Below, one piece after another: positions 53,106-61,814 of a DNA stretch of 64,000 nt. The translations under genes and the position numbers were made by a program. The stretch is taken from NCBI RefSeq assembly GCF_016595215.1, contig NZ_JAENHK010000010.1:1101390-1165389 (forward strand), read 5' to 3'. Positions within the stretch are counted from its first letter, which is position 1. Each line of letters opens with the position of its first letter. The stretch comes from Chryseobacterium paridis (lineage in GTDB: Bacteria > Bacteroidota > Bacteroidia > Flavobacteriales > Weeksellaceae). The notes beneath the pieces are model-generated. The model did not search any database. It was not told the origin of the DNA and worked only from the letters and a program-made list of their open reading frames with translations.

Positions 53106-54476
53106 TTATTTTTTTGAGTTATTAAAAGAGATAATCAAGGCCATAATCTGGAAGATACCAATAGTGGCAATCGCTCCTGCAATAGCAGATGACGCTCCCA
53201 CCCTTTCTGCCATTGAAAAAAAAACGGATCCTATAATTGCTCCACCTAGCACACTACCTATCTGAATACTTGTACTCACAATTCCGGAGGCTTGCCCTTC
53301 TTCATTATCGCCTATATTAGCCATTACGTTTTTCAGCATAGCAGGCATTACTGTCCCATGTCCTACTCCTGCCATCAGCAATGCTAAATGAACTTTTATA
53401 TCTGGTTTTTCGTTTTGATAAAATAAACAGGCAGCTATCAATGTTCCGCCCATCAACAGGAACAATCCTGCTTTAGTCAGATTGTGACTACTGATACGTA
53501 TTTTTGTACTGATAAGCGGTGCAACAAAAAAACCAATACCATAAGGCAAAATTGCCAATCCTGTATTCAATGGTGTCCATAATAAATATTTTTGAAGGTA
53601 ATATGGATAGCAAATAAAAAGGCCTGCTGTAAAGTTATAAATCAGAATAATACAAAGACCTTTGCTAAATGCTTTGTTCTTCAAAAGGCTTGTGTAGATC
53701 AATGGTGTTTTTCCTAAAAATTCTAACCGGGACTCGTAGATAATAAAGATGTATAAGAGCAATGATCCAAGAGCTATTATAATAAAAATCCATATAGGCC
53801 AACCTGTATTGTTTCCTTCTATTAAAGGATAAATAATACATAATAACGAGGTAATGATAAGTAAAACACCAATGAAATCTATATTCGCTCTTTTCTCCGA
53901 TTTTGTTTCCTGAAGAACTTTTGATACCCCAATAATACAAACAGCAGCAACCGGAATATTGATCAGAAAAACTGATTGCCACGTAAATCCAAATAATTTA
54001 AGTTTGAGGAGTATTCCACCCAAAAGCTGTCCTAAAATAGCCGCAAATCCAAAGACAGAGCCAAATACCCCTATCGCTTTTATTTGCTCTTTTGCCGGAA
54101 AAATGATTCTGATATTCGCTAAAGCCTGTGGGGCCAACATCGCCGCACCGATTCCCTGTAAAATCCTGAATCCTATGAGGAAATTAATACCTGGAGAAAA
54201 AGCACATCCCGCTGAAGCAATCATAAACAGATACAGTCCTGTAATAAACATCTTCTTTCTGCCGAATATATCTCCAAATCTTCCACCACAGACAACCAAA
54301 GCTGCATACGTAAGACCATAAGCAGCAATAACCAATTGTAGAGCAGCATTAGTCGCATTAAAATCAGACCGTATCTCAGGCAGTGCAATATTCACAATAA
54401 AATAATCAAGAGGAGAAAGAAAAGCTCCCATGGTAAGAAAGCCTAAAGCCTGCCATCTGTTCTTACTGTATTCCAT
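53106..54476 (-). CDS. DHA2-type MFS drug exporter (14 TM)
   Basis: The 456-residue protein has about 14 TM helices and the DHA2 signatures: LSPLDYFIVNIALPEI (about 22-37, motif D1), GGRFGDIFGRKKMF (about 63-76, motif A) and RILQGIGAAMLAPQAL (about 105-120). It should extrude drugs or toxic compounds by proton antiport. ATG 54476 is used because the upstream frame adds an atypical tail and overlaps the divergent promoter. It forms an operon with the SnoaL-like gene and diverges from an AraC regulator. Confidence 0.9.
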   Translation of the reverse strand: MEYSKNRWQALGFLTMGAFLSPLDYFIVNIALPEIRSDFNATNAALQLVIAAYGLTYAALVVCGGRFGDIFGRKKMFITGLYLFMIASAGCAFSPGINFLIGFRILQGIGAAMLAPQALANIRIIFPAKEQIKAIGVFGSVFGFAAILGQLLGGILLKLKLFGFTWQSVFLINIPVAAVCIIGVSKVLQETKSEKRANIDFIGVLLIITSLLCIIYPLIEGNNTGWPIWIFIIIALGSLLLYIFIIYESRLEFLGKTPLIYTSLLKNKAFSKGLCIILIYNFTAGLFICYPYYLQKYLLWTPLNTGLAILPYGIGFFVAPLISTKIRISSHNLTKAGLFLLMGGTLIAACLFYQNEKPDIKVHLALLMAGVGHGTVMPAMLKNVMANIGDNEEGQASGIVSTSIQIGSVLGGAIIGSVFFSMAERVGASSAIAGAIATIGIFQIMALIISFNNSKK

Positions 54477-54523
54477 ATAAAAAAATCTTACAGCAAAGGA
54501 ACCATAATAAATACACGTATATT

Positions 54524-54556
54524 TGTACAATTGAAGGTTTATCATGTATAATTGAA
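54524..54556. promoter_or_regulatory. Candidate operator of the AraC/MFS divergon
   Basis: Two 12-mers, TGTACAATTGAA (54524-54535) and TGTATAATTGAA (54545-54556), differ at one base and lie exactly 21 bp apart in the gap between the divergent genes. AraC proteins commonly bind direct repeats at about this spacing. The second copy overlaps the region just before the AraC start codon at 54558, suggesting autoregulation. Confidence 0.55.
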
Positions 54557-54557
54557 T

Positions 54558-55403
54558 ATGAGCAGAGAAGGCATTGATATATTTTCCGCACAGGAAAAAG
54601 AAATTAAAAATCGTACATTATCTGTAAGTTCCAGACAGTCATTCACTATGATCTTTATTAAAAAAGGAGCAGGAACAGTAAATGTAGATGATCATCAATA
54701 TGATTTCAAAGCTGGAAAATTCTTCCTGTTAAACACCTCACTGATGTATCATTTTTATGCTCAAGATGCTACTTTAATTATAATTCAATGCCCTTTGTCT
54801 TTTATTGATCAGGTCAGAACTGAGGCAGACCGGATAGAAACATGTGAGAACATTAACAAACTAAATTATATTGCTAACAACTATCATAGCCAGGCTGGTT
54901 GTATATTTAGAAGCGAAGATGATCTACAATTTGCAGAGGCCCTCATCCATAATATAGTAAGAGAGTATACTACATTACTAAACAAGGACTACCTAATCAT
55001 CCGGCAATCTATTTCCATTCTCCTTAATCTTGTAGCCAGAAACCTGATATTAAGTGACACTCAGGAACTTCATGAAAACAGTACCGAGTTCTTGATCATG
55101 AAAATCATCAGTTATATACAAAAGAATATTAAAAATCCAGGAAAAACAAAAGTCTCCACGATTTCAGAGCATTTTGATGTATCAAAAACTTATTTCGGTG
55201 AATTCTTTAAAAAGAATGTAGGAATATCTTATCAGGACTATCTATTGGAATACCGCTTGAAATTGGTTGATACCCGTTTAAAATTCAGTACCATGAGATT
55301 AAAAGAAATTGCCCAGGAAATGGGCTTTAGTGATGAAAGCCATTTATCAAAAATATTTAAAAAGCACAGAGGGCTTAGTCCTTCACAATACAGAAGTAGT
55401 TGA
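54558..55403 (+). CDS. AraC-family transcriptional regulator
   Basis: The 281-residue regulator has an N-terminal cupin-like domain (about 10-110, with FIKKGAGTVNVDDHQYDF) and a C-terminal AraC HTH (about 180-281; ISEHFDVSKTYFGEFFKKN and AQEMGFSDESHLSKIFKKH). ATG 54558 is preferred over a TTG six bases upstream, which is inside the direct repeat. Divergent from the DHA2 exporter across an 81-bp gap holding phased repeats, it is the likely regulator of that efflux operon. Confidence 0.9.
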   Translation: MSREGIDIFSAQEKEIKNRTLSVSSRQSFTMIFIKKGAGTVNVDDHQYDFKAGKFFLLNTSLMYHFYAQDATLIIIQCPLSFIDQVRTEADRIETCENINKLNYIANNYHSQAGCIFRSEDDLQFAEALIHNIVREYTTLLNKDYLIIRQSISILLNLVARNLILSDTQELHENSTEFLIMKIISYIQKNIKNPGKTKVSTISEHFDVSKTYFGEFFKKNVGISYQDYLLEYRLKLVDTRLKFSTMRLKEIAQEMGFSDESHLSKIFKKHRGLSPSQYRSS

Positions 55404-55434
55404 GGATTTAATATTAAAACTTGTGTTATTATAA

Positions 55435-56238
55435 TTAAACCACCTTTGCTTTCCGTGTGATTCTGGCCAACCACACTGGAAAAAACCTTTTCAAATACAC
55501 TCCCATAACTTCTTTACCTCCTATGGCCTGTTGATATTTTTTCCTTTGAATGGCATTCAACATTTTTCTGGCAAAAATGTGAACGGGCATTCCTTTTTTA
55601 GTAGCATCATCCATTGTCCCTTGCGAGGATCCGTCTCCCGTTACTGCATTCATAGAAATATTGGTCTGTATAAAGCCAGGACATATAATGGTAATGAGGA
55701 TTTTCTCTTTGTATAATTCAGCACGAAGAGCTTCAAAGAAACCATGCAACGCATGTTTAGCGCCAGCATATCCACTTCGCATAGGAGCACCAAACACTCC
55801 CATCAGACTGGATACTACCGCAATCTGTCCACCACCATGTTTAACCATATAGGGTAATATCGCCTTTGTAATGGCTACCGTCCCAATATAATCAACATCT
55901 ATTAAACGCTTATCCACTTCAATATCCGTTTCCATTGCTAAGGAACGTTGAGATAAGCCTGCATTATTGATAAGAATATCTATGTTTCCGAATATTTCCA
56001 CTGCCTGTGCTGCAATAGCAGGCATCTCTTTATAATTATATAGATCCAACGGTAATATAGCATAACGATTCTTACCAAGATTAGCTTTTTGGGCAATTGC
56101 TTCCAATTGTTCTTCTTTTCTTGATGAAAGAATGATCCTTGCAGTGGTTTTTGCCGCCAATTTCATCACTAAAGCCTCACCTATTCCCGAAGAAGCTCCT
56201 GTAATCCAAATTGTTTTATCATTAAAATAGGTACTCAT
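55435..56238 (-). CDS. SDR family oxidoreductase
   Basis: The 267-residue enzyme has TGASSGIGEA (13-22), NNAGLS (about 91), the catalytic serine in VVSSLMG (about 143) and YAGAK (Tyr about 156, Lys about 160), plus a basic C-terminal tail (RITRKAKVV). It belongs to the DltE/retinol-dehydrogenase-like SDRs. Gene lies 17 bp after the FAD dehydrogenase stop on the same strand, so both act in one operon, possibly on one steroid-like or cyclic ketone substrate. Confidence 0.88.
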   Translation of the reverse strand: MSTYFNDKTIWITGASSGIGEALVMKLAAKTTARIILSSRKEEQLEAIAQKANLGKNRYAILPLDLYNYKEMPAIAAQAVEIFGNIDILINNAGLSQRSLAMETDIEVDKRLIDVDYIGTVAITKAILPYMVKHGGGQIAVVSSLMGVFGAPMRSGYAGAKHALHGFFEALRAELYKEKILITIICPGFIQTNISMNAVTGDGSSQGTMDDATKKGMPVHIFARKMLNAIQRKKYQQAIGGKEVMGVYLKRFFPVWLARITRKAKVV

Positions 56239-56255
56239 GCGTTGAATATTTCCAA

Positions 56256-57917
56256 TTATCTATTGTAACCAATATATCTTCCGGCCTTCATTCCTGAAAA
56301 TAAGCACCCACCAAGGAATGTGCCTTCTAATGCACGATAACCATGCATTCCACCTCCTCCAAATCCACATACTTCTCCCGCAGCATACAAACCCTCCAGT
56401 ATGGTTCCATCTTCTTTCAAAACCTGTCCGTTAAGATTAGTCTTTATTCCTCCCAATGTTTTCCGGGTAAGAATATTAAGTCTTACGGCAATCAAAGGTC
56501 CATTTTCAGGATCCAGTATTTTATGTGGAGCAGCTACTCTACCTAATTTATCACCAATATATTTTCTCGTACTTCTGATATAGTTAACCTGGGTGTCTTT
56601 TGAAAACTGATTATCCAGCTCTCTATCTCTCGCTTCAATCTGAGATTTTATTTTATCATATTCCAGAAGATGATCACCAGAGAGCTCATTCATTCTTTGA
56701 ACAAGATCTTGCAGGTTATCTGAAACGATAAAGTCTTTTCCATGTTCTTTAAAAGCCTCCACAGGTCCTGGTGCTTTTTTCCCGAAAATCCTTTTTAGAA
56801 AAAGAACATAATCTTTGTTGGTAATATCTGGGTTTTGTTCGGATCCTGACAAAGCAAATTCTTTCTTAATGATTTTTTGCGTCAGGATAAACCACGAATA
56901 GGAAAAGCCTGTATCCTGTATATATTTAAGGGTTCCCAATGTATCAAATCCCGGTAAGAAAGGAGCAGGAAGTCTGTTTCCATTGGCATCGAACCAAAGA
57001 GATGACGGACCTGGCAATATCCTTATACCGTGATCTGACCAGATAGGATCCCAGTTCTGAATACCTTCTGTGTAATGCCACATTCTATCTCTATTAATAA
57101 TATCAGCTCCTGCGTGCTCAGCTATACCGATCATCTTTCCATCCACATAAGCAGGTACCCCGCAAACCATTTTCTCTGGTGCCTTCCCCAGCCTTTCCGG
57201 CCAATTTTTCCGCACGATTTCATGATTGGCTCCTATTCCTCCGGAAGCAATAATAACATGAGGGGCATTATATGTAAATTGGGAAATAACAGTTCTGTTA
57301 GTTGCTTCACCTCTTGCTTTGTTATCATCTTCCAATACATCACCTTCAACACCAATGATTCTACCATTTTCCAGGATAAGATTAGTTACCCGGTGTCTGA
57401 ATTTCATTTGAAGTAAATTTTTTGCCTTAGCCTCGTAAGCTTTTTCTACAAAAGGTTTCACTACTCCGGTACCCGTTCCCCAGCTGACATGAAAGCGGGG
57501 AACTGAATTTCCATGACCATTTGCTGAACCATCTCCTCTTTCTGCCCATCCTACCATAAACATCAGCTTGATCCCCATTTTACTGATATACTCATATTTC
57601 TCATTTGCTGCAAATTTCAAATACGCTTCGGCCCATTGTTTAGGCCAATAATCTTCTTCACGATCAAAGCCTGCCGTCCCCATCCAATCCTGTCTTGCGA
57701 GCTCATAAGAATCTTTGATTCCCACTCTGCGCTGTTGAGGGGAATTGATGAGGAAGAGACCACCAAAGGACCAAAATGCCTGGCCTCCGATATTCTGCTC
57801 AGTCTCCTGGTCGATCAATAATACCTTTTTTCCAGTATTGGTAATTTCCATAGCAGCAGTCAGCCCTGCTAATCCGGAACCAATGATAATAGCATCGGCT
57901 TGAAATTCTTTGTCCAT
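56256..57917 (-). CDS. FAD-binding dehydrogenase (KstD/fumarate reductase-like)
   Basis: The 553-residue flavoenzyme has an N-terminal ADP-binding GSGLAGLTAAME (13-24), the HGYRALEGTFLGG C-terminal FAD motif (about 525-540) preceded by GLYAAGEVCGFGGGGM, and overall similarity to FAD-binding dehydrogenases related to 3-ketosteroid delta-1-dehydrogenase and flavocytochrome c. It probably introduces or removes a C=C bond next to a carbonyl. No signal peptide is seen. It leads a two-gene operon with the SDR at 55435. Confidence 0.85.
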   Translation of the reverse strand: MDKEFQADAIIIGSGLAGLTAAMEITNTGKKVLLIDQETEQNIGGQAFWSFGGLFLINSPQQRRVGIKDSYELARQDWMGTAGFDREEDYWPKQWAEAYLKFAANEKYEYISKMGIKLMFMVGWAERGDGSANGHGNSVPRFHVSWGTGTGVVKPFVEKAYEAKAKNLLQMKFRHRVTNLILENGRIIGVEGDVLEDDNKARGEATNRTVISQFTYNAPHVIIASGGIGANHEIVRKNWPERLGKAPEKMVCGVPAYVDGKMIGIAEHAGADIINRDRMWHYTEGIQNWDPIWSDHGIRILPGPSSLWFDANGNRLPAPFLPGFDTLGTLKYIQDTGFSYSWFILTQKIIKKEFALSGSEQNPDITNKDYVLFLKRIFGKKAPGPVEAFKEHGKDFIVSDNLQDLVQRMNELSGDHLLEYDKIKSQIEARDRELDNQFSKDTQVNYIRSTRKYIGDKLGRVAAPHKILDPENGPLIAVRLNILTRKTLGGIKTNLNGQVLKEDGTILEGLYAAGEVCGFGGGGMHGYRALEGTFLGGCLFSGMKAGRYIGYNR

Positions 57918-58211
57918 AGGTCTTCTATATCATTATGAAATTCTATAAACTAAGATAAAGGATTTTAAGATTATAATAAACCGAATAACCATTCTTTCAT
58001 TTATTTTCTTAGGATTTTAATATGCAGTAAATATGATAATATTTTAAAATCAAGTACATTTGATTCTCCTATACCAATCAGAAACATCATGAACATTGAA
58101 TATCAAATGACTAACCCTCCACTGAAAGTGACACTAATATAACAATAAGATATATTAGAAGCTAACATTCAAGAAGATAGCTGGAATTTGTAAAAATTCT
58201 GGAGATTTATT

Positions 58212-58616
58212 TTATTTCCATTCTGCTCTATGCATCAAAAAACTATTTTCCTGTTTTTCAAATCCCACTTTTGGATAATACTCCATCGCTGTAGGCACAG
58301 ACAAAAGCAGGATCATAGACTGTTCTCCTACCTTTTCTTTCGTCAGGTTGATCAGCTTTCTGCCGATTCCTTCTTTTTTATATTCATCTCTAATCGCCAG
58401 ATCTGACAAATAACAGCACCACACCCAATCTATTATGGATCGGGAAACTCCTACCAATAAGTCATTATGCCATGCTGTTACAATAAGATTTGAATTGTCA
58501 AACATCTTCTGAATTCTCTCCTTATCATGGGTTGGGCGAGGTAAACCCGCATTATCATAAAGTTCAATGACCTACTCTGCAGTTGGTTTTTTATCAGTAC
58601 TGTATACTATTTCCAT
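58212..58616 (-). pseudogene. GNAT acetyltransferase interrupted by an in-frame amber codon
   Basis: Read from the ATG at 58616 the frame gives MEIVYSTDKKPTAE, then TAG (58572-58574), then VIELYDNAGLPRPTHDKERIQ and the full GNAT domain to 58212, with LAIRDEYKKEGIGRKLI (the R/Q-x-x-G-x-G/A acetyl-CoA motif) and YYPKVGFEK. The two parts join without any frame change, and the TAG most likely replaces a CAG glutamine codon. Translation could also begin at the ATG at 58505 to give a 97-residue fragment that lacks the first strand. It is a recent nonsense pseudogene, a sequencing error or, less likely, a readthrough gene. Confidence 0.75.
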
Positions 58617-58717
58617 AATGTTAATTTTTATAAGCTAAATATACTAACTAATTGAAATTGTTCATGTACCTTAAAATATAAATACCCTCTGAATAATTAT
58701 CATCAATAAACATGATC

Positions 58718-58748
58718 AAACCCTCATCAAAACGGGGTTTTCTATTTT
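58718..58748 (+). terminator. Weak terminator-like hairpin
   Basis: Stem AAACCC/GGGTTT with a 11-base loop and T-rich tail; no upstream plus-strand gene is visible. Confidence 0.4.
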
Positions 58749-58834
58749 ATCCAAAATTTTAACAAAATATTGTAGTCATTACTCCGTTTACTATACACGT
58801 AACTCAAGTTTGAGTTTCATGGTTATTAGTTTTT

Positions 58835-58864
58835 AATCCTCAACCTAGGTTGAGGATTTTTTAT
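58835..58864 (+). terminator. Strong orphan terminator
   Basis: Perfect palindromic stem AATCCTCAACC/GGTTGAGGATT followed by a T-run. No gene ends here on the plus strand. Confidence 0.65.
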
Positions 58865-58910
58865 TATATTTGAACTTCTTGTGATTTAATCACATTTGTG
58901 TTTTTTTTAG

Positions 58911-58932
58911 GCCTTCTCCGGAAGGCTTTTTT
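58911..58932 (+). terminator. Strong orphan terminator
   Basis: Stem GCCTTC/GAAGGC with a TCCG tetraloop, preceded and followed by T-runs. No gene ends here on the plus strand. Confidence 0.65.
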
Positions 58933-59132
58933 ATGATCTAAAACCAACGACAAATCCTTTACAGCAAGAAATCCAGGGCAAAATAAACCACACTATTATC
59001 AGGTAAAATCCTATAAAATCTTAGAGATTATTTTTTACACTTTCTTATAAAAAAAAGCAATGCTACAACGATTTGACTGATAAATGAAGGAAAATAGAAA
59101 GAAATTCTGATGATTCAACTAAAGATAATCTT

Positions 59133-59945
59133 CTAAATTTTATCTTCCTGTTCAATTTTTGTCGGGCTGTACCCAAACTGTTTTTTAAAAGTATATGAAA
59201 AATGGGAAAGATCTTCAAAACCCAGATCAATATAGATATCAGAAACCGACCGTCCCATCTCTTTAATAAGAAAGTAAGCTTCATTCAAACGCATTTGTAA
59301 TATCCATTTATGGGGAGAAGTATGAAACACTTTTTCAAAGTCACGCTTAAAGGTGGCAAGACTTCTTCCTGTAAGATAAGCAAAGCGATCAAGATTTACA
59401 TTGTATCTGTAATTCTGGTTCATAAAAGCCTCAAGATCTATTTTATGAGGCTCTGAAAAGTCAAAAAGAATATTTTTCAAATCAGGTTGTATCTCTAATA
59501 AGATCAATAAAAGCTCTTTAATTTTTAAATCAACAAGCGGTTTATTGCCGAGACTATTACTTTCAATCATAGTCCGCAGAGAAATCATGTAGTTTTCGAG
59601 CAGGGCATTCATTTTGATGGGAACAAGAGGCTTCACTGGCACAAAATAATCAGAAAGCAGCTCATATTCTTTAGCCGTATTCTTCAATATCTCTTCTCTC
59701 AAATAGATATTCATGCTTTCAAAAACTCCATTTTCTGGCGGATATTTTACAAATTTCACCAGCTGATTTTTTTGTATAAGATTAAAATGACCTTCTTCTG
59801 CTCTATATTTTTCTTTACCATCTGCCAGGACAAAGGTTCCGGACAGCTGAAATGAAAGTGTATGCTGGGGAACAAAATTCTCTCCCTTTCTGCTTAACTC
59901 ATGATAGCAGGAATATACAATATCTGAACTTTCTGTTTGTGTCAT
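59133..59945 (-). CDS. AraC-family transcriptional regulator
   Basis: The 270-residue regulator has an N-terminal AraC effector-binding region (about 20-150, with HTLSFQLSGTFVLADG) and a C-terminal HTH (about 165-268; FAYLTGRSLATFKRDFEK and DLGFEDLSHFSYTFKKQFG). It lies 61 bp downstream of the aldehyde dehydrogenase gene on the same strand and has its own TACATTTG -7 box in that gap, so the dehydrogenase is its probable target. Confidence 0.9.
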   Translation of the reverse strand: MTQTESSDIVYSCYHELSRKGENFVPQHTLSFQLSGTFVLADGKEKYRAEEGHFNLIQKNQLVKFVKYPPENGVFESMNIYLREEILKNTAKEYELLSDYFVPVKPLVPIKMNALLENYMISLRTMIESNSLGNKPLVDLKIKELLLILLEIQPDLKNILFDFSEPHKIDLEAFMNQNYRYNVNLDRFAYLTGRSLATFKRDFEKVFHTSPHKWILQMRLNEAYFLIKEMGRSVSDIYIDLGFEDLSHFSYTFKKQFGYSPTKIEQEDKI

Positions 59946-59960
59946 ATCAATAAAAAAATA

Positions 59961-59990
59961 TAAAGCATTATCTGTTACAATAATGCTTTA
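59961..59990 (-). terminator. Hairpin between aldehyde dehydrogenase and AraC genes
   Basis: Stem TAAAGCATTA/TAATGCTTTA with a 10-base loop; on the minus strand it is followed by TATTTTTTTATTG. It can end the aldehyde dehydrogenase transcript, but because it lies directly after the AraC -7 box it could also sit in the AraC leader. Confidence 0.6.
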
Positions 59991-59991
59991 T

Positions 59992-59999
59992 CAAATGTA
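59992..59999 (-). promoter_or_regulatory. -7 box (TACATTTG) of the AraC gene
   Basis: Minus strand TACATTTG matches TAnnTTTG, 47 bp before the AraC start codon. Confidence 0.4.
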
Positions 60000-60006
60000 C
60001 ATATTA

Positions 60007-61422
60007 TTATTTCAAAACCGCCTTGGGCTCCAGGTATGCTCCTAATCCATACACGCCGAATTCGCGACCTATTCCTGATTGCTTGAAACCACCAAAAGGT
60101 AACATAGGATCATGACTGAACCCATTGATACAAACTCTTCCGGCATCAATTTTTGAAGCAACATTTAATGCCCTGTCTGTATCGGCTGAACTTACGTAAG
60201 CAGCAAGGCCATAAGGACTATCATTAGCAATTTCAATGGCTTCTTCTTCCGTTTCATATGGAATAATAGATAATACCGGACCAAATATTTCTTCCTGGGC
60301 AATACGCATATCATTTCGGACATTGGTGAAAATAGTAGCCTTTACGAAATTACCGTCTTCGAGACCTTCCGGTTTTCCTTCTCCTCCTACTAATAACGTT
60401 GCCCCTTCTTGTACGCCTATTTTGATATAATTCTGAACTCTTTCAAATTGCTTAACACTGACCATAGGTCCTACATTGGTTTCTTCATTTTCGGGTAGAC
60501 CTACGATTACTTTTTCAGCAGTTGCTTTAGCTAAAACGTTTACTTCATCCAACTTATTGATTGGAACTAAAAGCCTTGTCGGTGCAATACACGCCTGTCC
60601 ACTATTCATATAAGCCCCATATACAGCCATTGGTATTGCCTGTTGCAGATCCGCATCATCAAGAATAATATTGGGAGATTTTCCTCCTAATTCCAATGTA
60701 ACCCGCTTCATTGTTTCGGCTCCATTTCTAGTAATCATTTTACCAACTGCCGTAGAACCCGTAAAAGAAATCTTGGCAACATCCTTATTATTGGTAAGTT
60801 CTGTTCCTACTACATTTCCTAAACCTGTCACAAAATTGATAATTCCTTTAGGTAATCCTGCATCATGAAAAGCTTCCATAAGAACCTGAGTCTGTAAACT
60901 GCTCATTTCACTTGGTTTGATCACAACTGTGCATCCTGCTGAAATAGCTGTGGCCACTTTACTGCAAACTGAGCTGTTGCTTGCATTCCATGGTGTAATA
61001 ATTCCCACTACTCCTACTGGTTGTAATCTTACAATAGAAGAATTAATGTTTTTTTCAAATTCAAAGTTCTTAAGAGTTTCTATTATGCTATCAAACCATC
61101 CTCCTGTATTTTTATTGCTCATGGTAGCAAACTGATACGTTCCACCATATTCTTCAATCATCACATCTATCAGATCCTGTTCTCTTTTCTGAACTGCACT
61201 TTTTAATTTTTCCAAATAAGTAATACGTTCTGAAATACTGCTTTGAGAGAATGTCTTAAAAGCTGCCTTTGCAGCTGCAATAGCATTTTGGGTATCTGTT
61301 TCATCTGCAAGCAGTACTTCACCGATCTTTATATTATTGGTAGGATTGATCAGATCAAAGGTTTCTGTTCCGTGAGGCGTTACAAATTCGCCGTTAATGT
61401 AAATTTTATTTACTGTTTTCAT
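60007..61422 (-). CDS. Aldehyde dehydrogenase family protein
   Basis: The 471-residue NAD(P)-dependent dehydrogenase has the conserved PWNASNS (about 144-150), KPSE (169-172), FTGSTAVGK (220-228), general base Glu244 in LELGG and catalytic Cys278 in SGQAC. The closing PFGGFKQSGIGRE segment is also present. It oxidises an aldehyde to the acid; the specific substrate is unknown. It is the first gene of an ALDH-AraC pair. Confidence 0.92.
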   Translation of the reverse strand: MKTVNKIYINGEFVTPHGTETFDLINPTNNIKIGEVLLADETDTQNAIAAAKAAFKTFSQSSISERITYLEKLKSAVQKREQDLIDVMIEEYGGTYQFATMSNKNTGGWFDSIIETLKNFEFEKNINSSIVRLQPVGVVGIITPWNASNSSVCSKVATAISAGCTVVIKPSEMSSLQTQVLMEAFHDAGLPKGIINFVTGLGNVVGTELTNNKDVAKISFTGSTAVGKMITRNGAETMKRVTLELGGKSPNIILDDADLQQAIPMAVYGAYMNSGQACIAPTRLLVPINKLDEVNVLAKATAEKVIVGLPENEETNVGPMVSVKQFERVQNYIKIGVQEGATLLVGGEGKPEGLEDGNFVKATIFTNVRNDMRIAQEEIFGPVLSIIPYETEEEAIEIANDSPYGLAAYVSSADTDRALNVASKIDAGRVCINGFSHDPMLPFGGFKQSGIGREFGVYGLGAYLEPKAVLK

Positions 61423-61751
61423 TTCTTTAAATTTATAAGAACAAAATTAGACGATGTAGGAATCAAAAGCTTTGTAAAAAAGCTCAATTTAGTTTGCAAA
61501 ATAGCTCATTCTTAAAACTGGATAAGAAGTACATACCAAAAAGGAAACCCTTTAATAACAAAGGGCTCCCGGGGCATATAATATTAAAAAGTGTTTAAAG
61601 CAAAACTTCCCAATGAAGGGAAGCAATAATTATCCCTTTAGTTTAATTGAACACTAAGTAATGATAATTAAAGGATTGTTAAACAAATATATCAATAGAT
61701 TCCTGTCAATTTTATGATCGCAGTCATAACAGGGTGAATTATATCTATTTT
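61423..61751. other. Intergenic region between divergent ALDH and HD genes
   Basis: No gene is visible. Two small hairpins occur: CCCTTT/AAAGGG (61548-61565) and CTTCCC/GGGAAG (61606-61623), neither with a proper T-tail. The HD gene promoter follows at the right end. Confidence 0.5.
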
Positions 61752-61796
61752 CTTAAACCTGTTTAAGAACAGATGAAATCAAAGAACATAAATTTG
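61752..61796 (+). promoter_or_regulatory. Palindrome and -7 box upstream of the HD gene
   Basis: A perfect inverted repeat CTTAAAC-CT-GTTTAAG (61752-61767) lies about 22 bp before a TAAATTTG -7 box (61789-61796), so it covers the -33 region. This placement suits a repressor site. The start codon follows 18 bp after the box. Confidence 0.5.
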
Positions 61797-61814
61797 TATC
61801 AATAAATCAATAAT

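Larger units (their letters stand above)
58617..59132. other. Gene-free stretch with three rightward hairpin terminators
   Basis: No coding frame is convincing on either strand. The plus strand carries three hairpins with T-tails (58718, 58835, 58911) and a short palindrome ACTCAA-GT-TTGAGT at 58802-58815. The final 200 bp before the AraC stop codon show nothing else. Confidence 0.5.
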
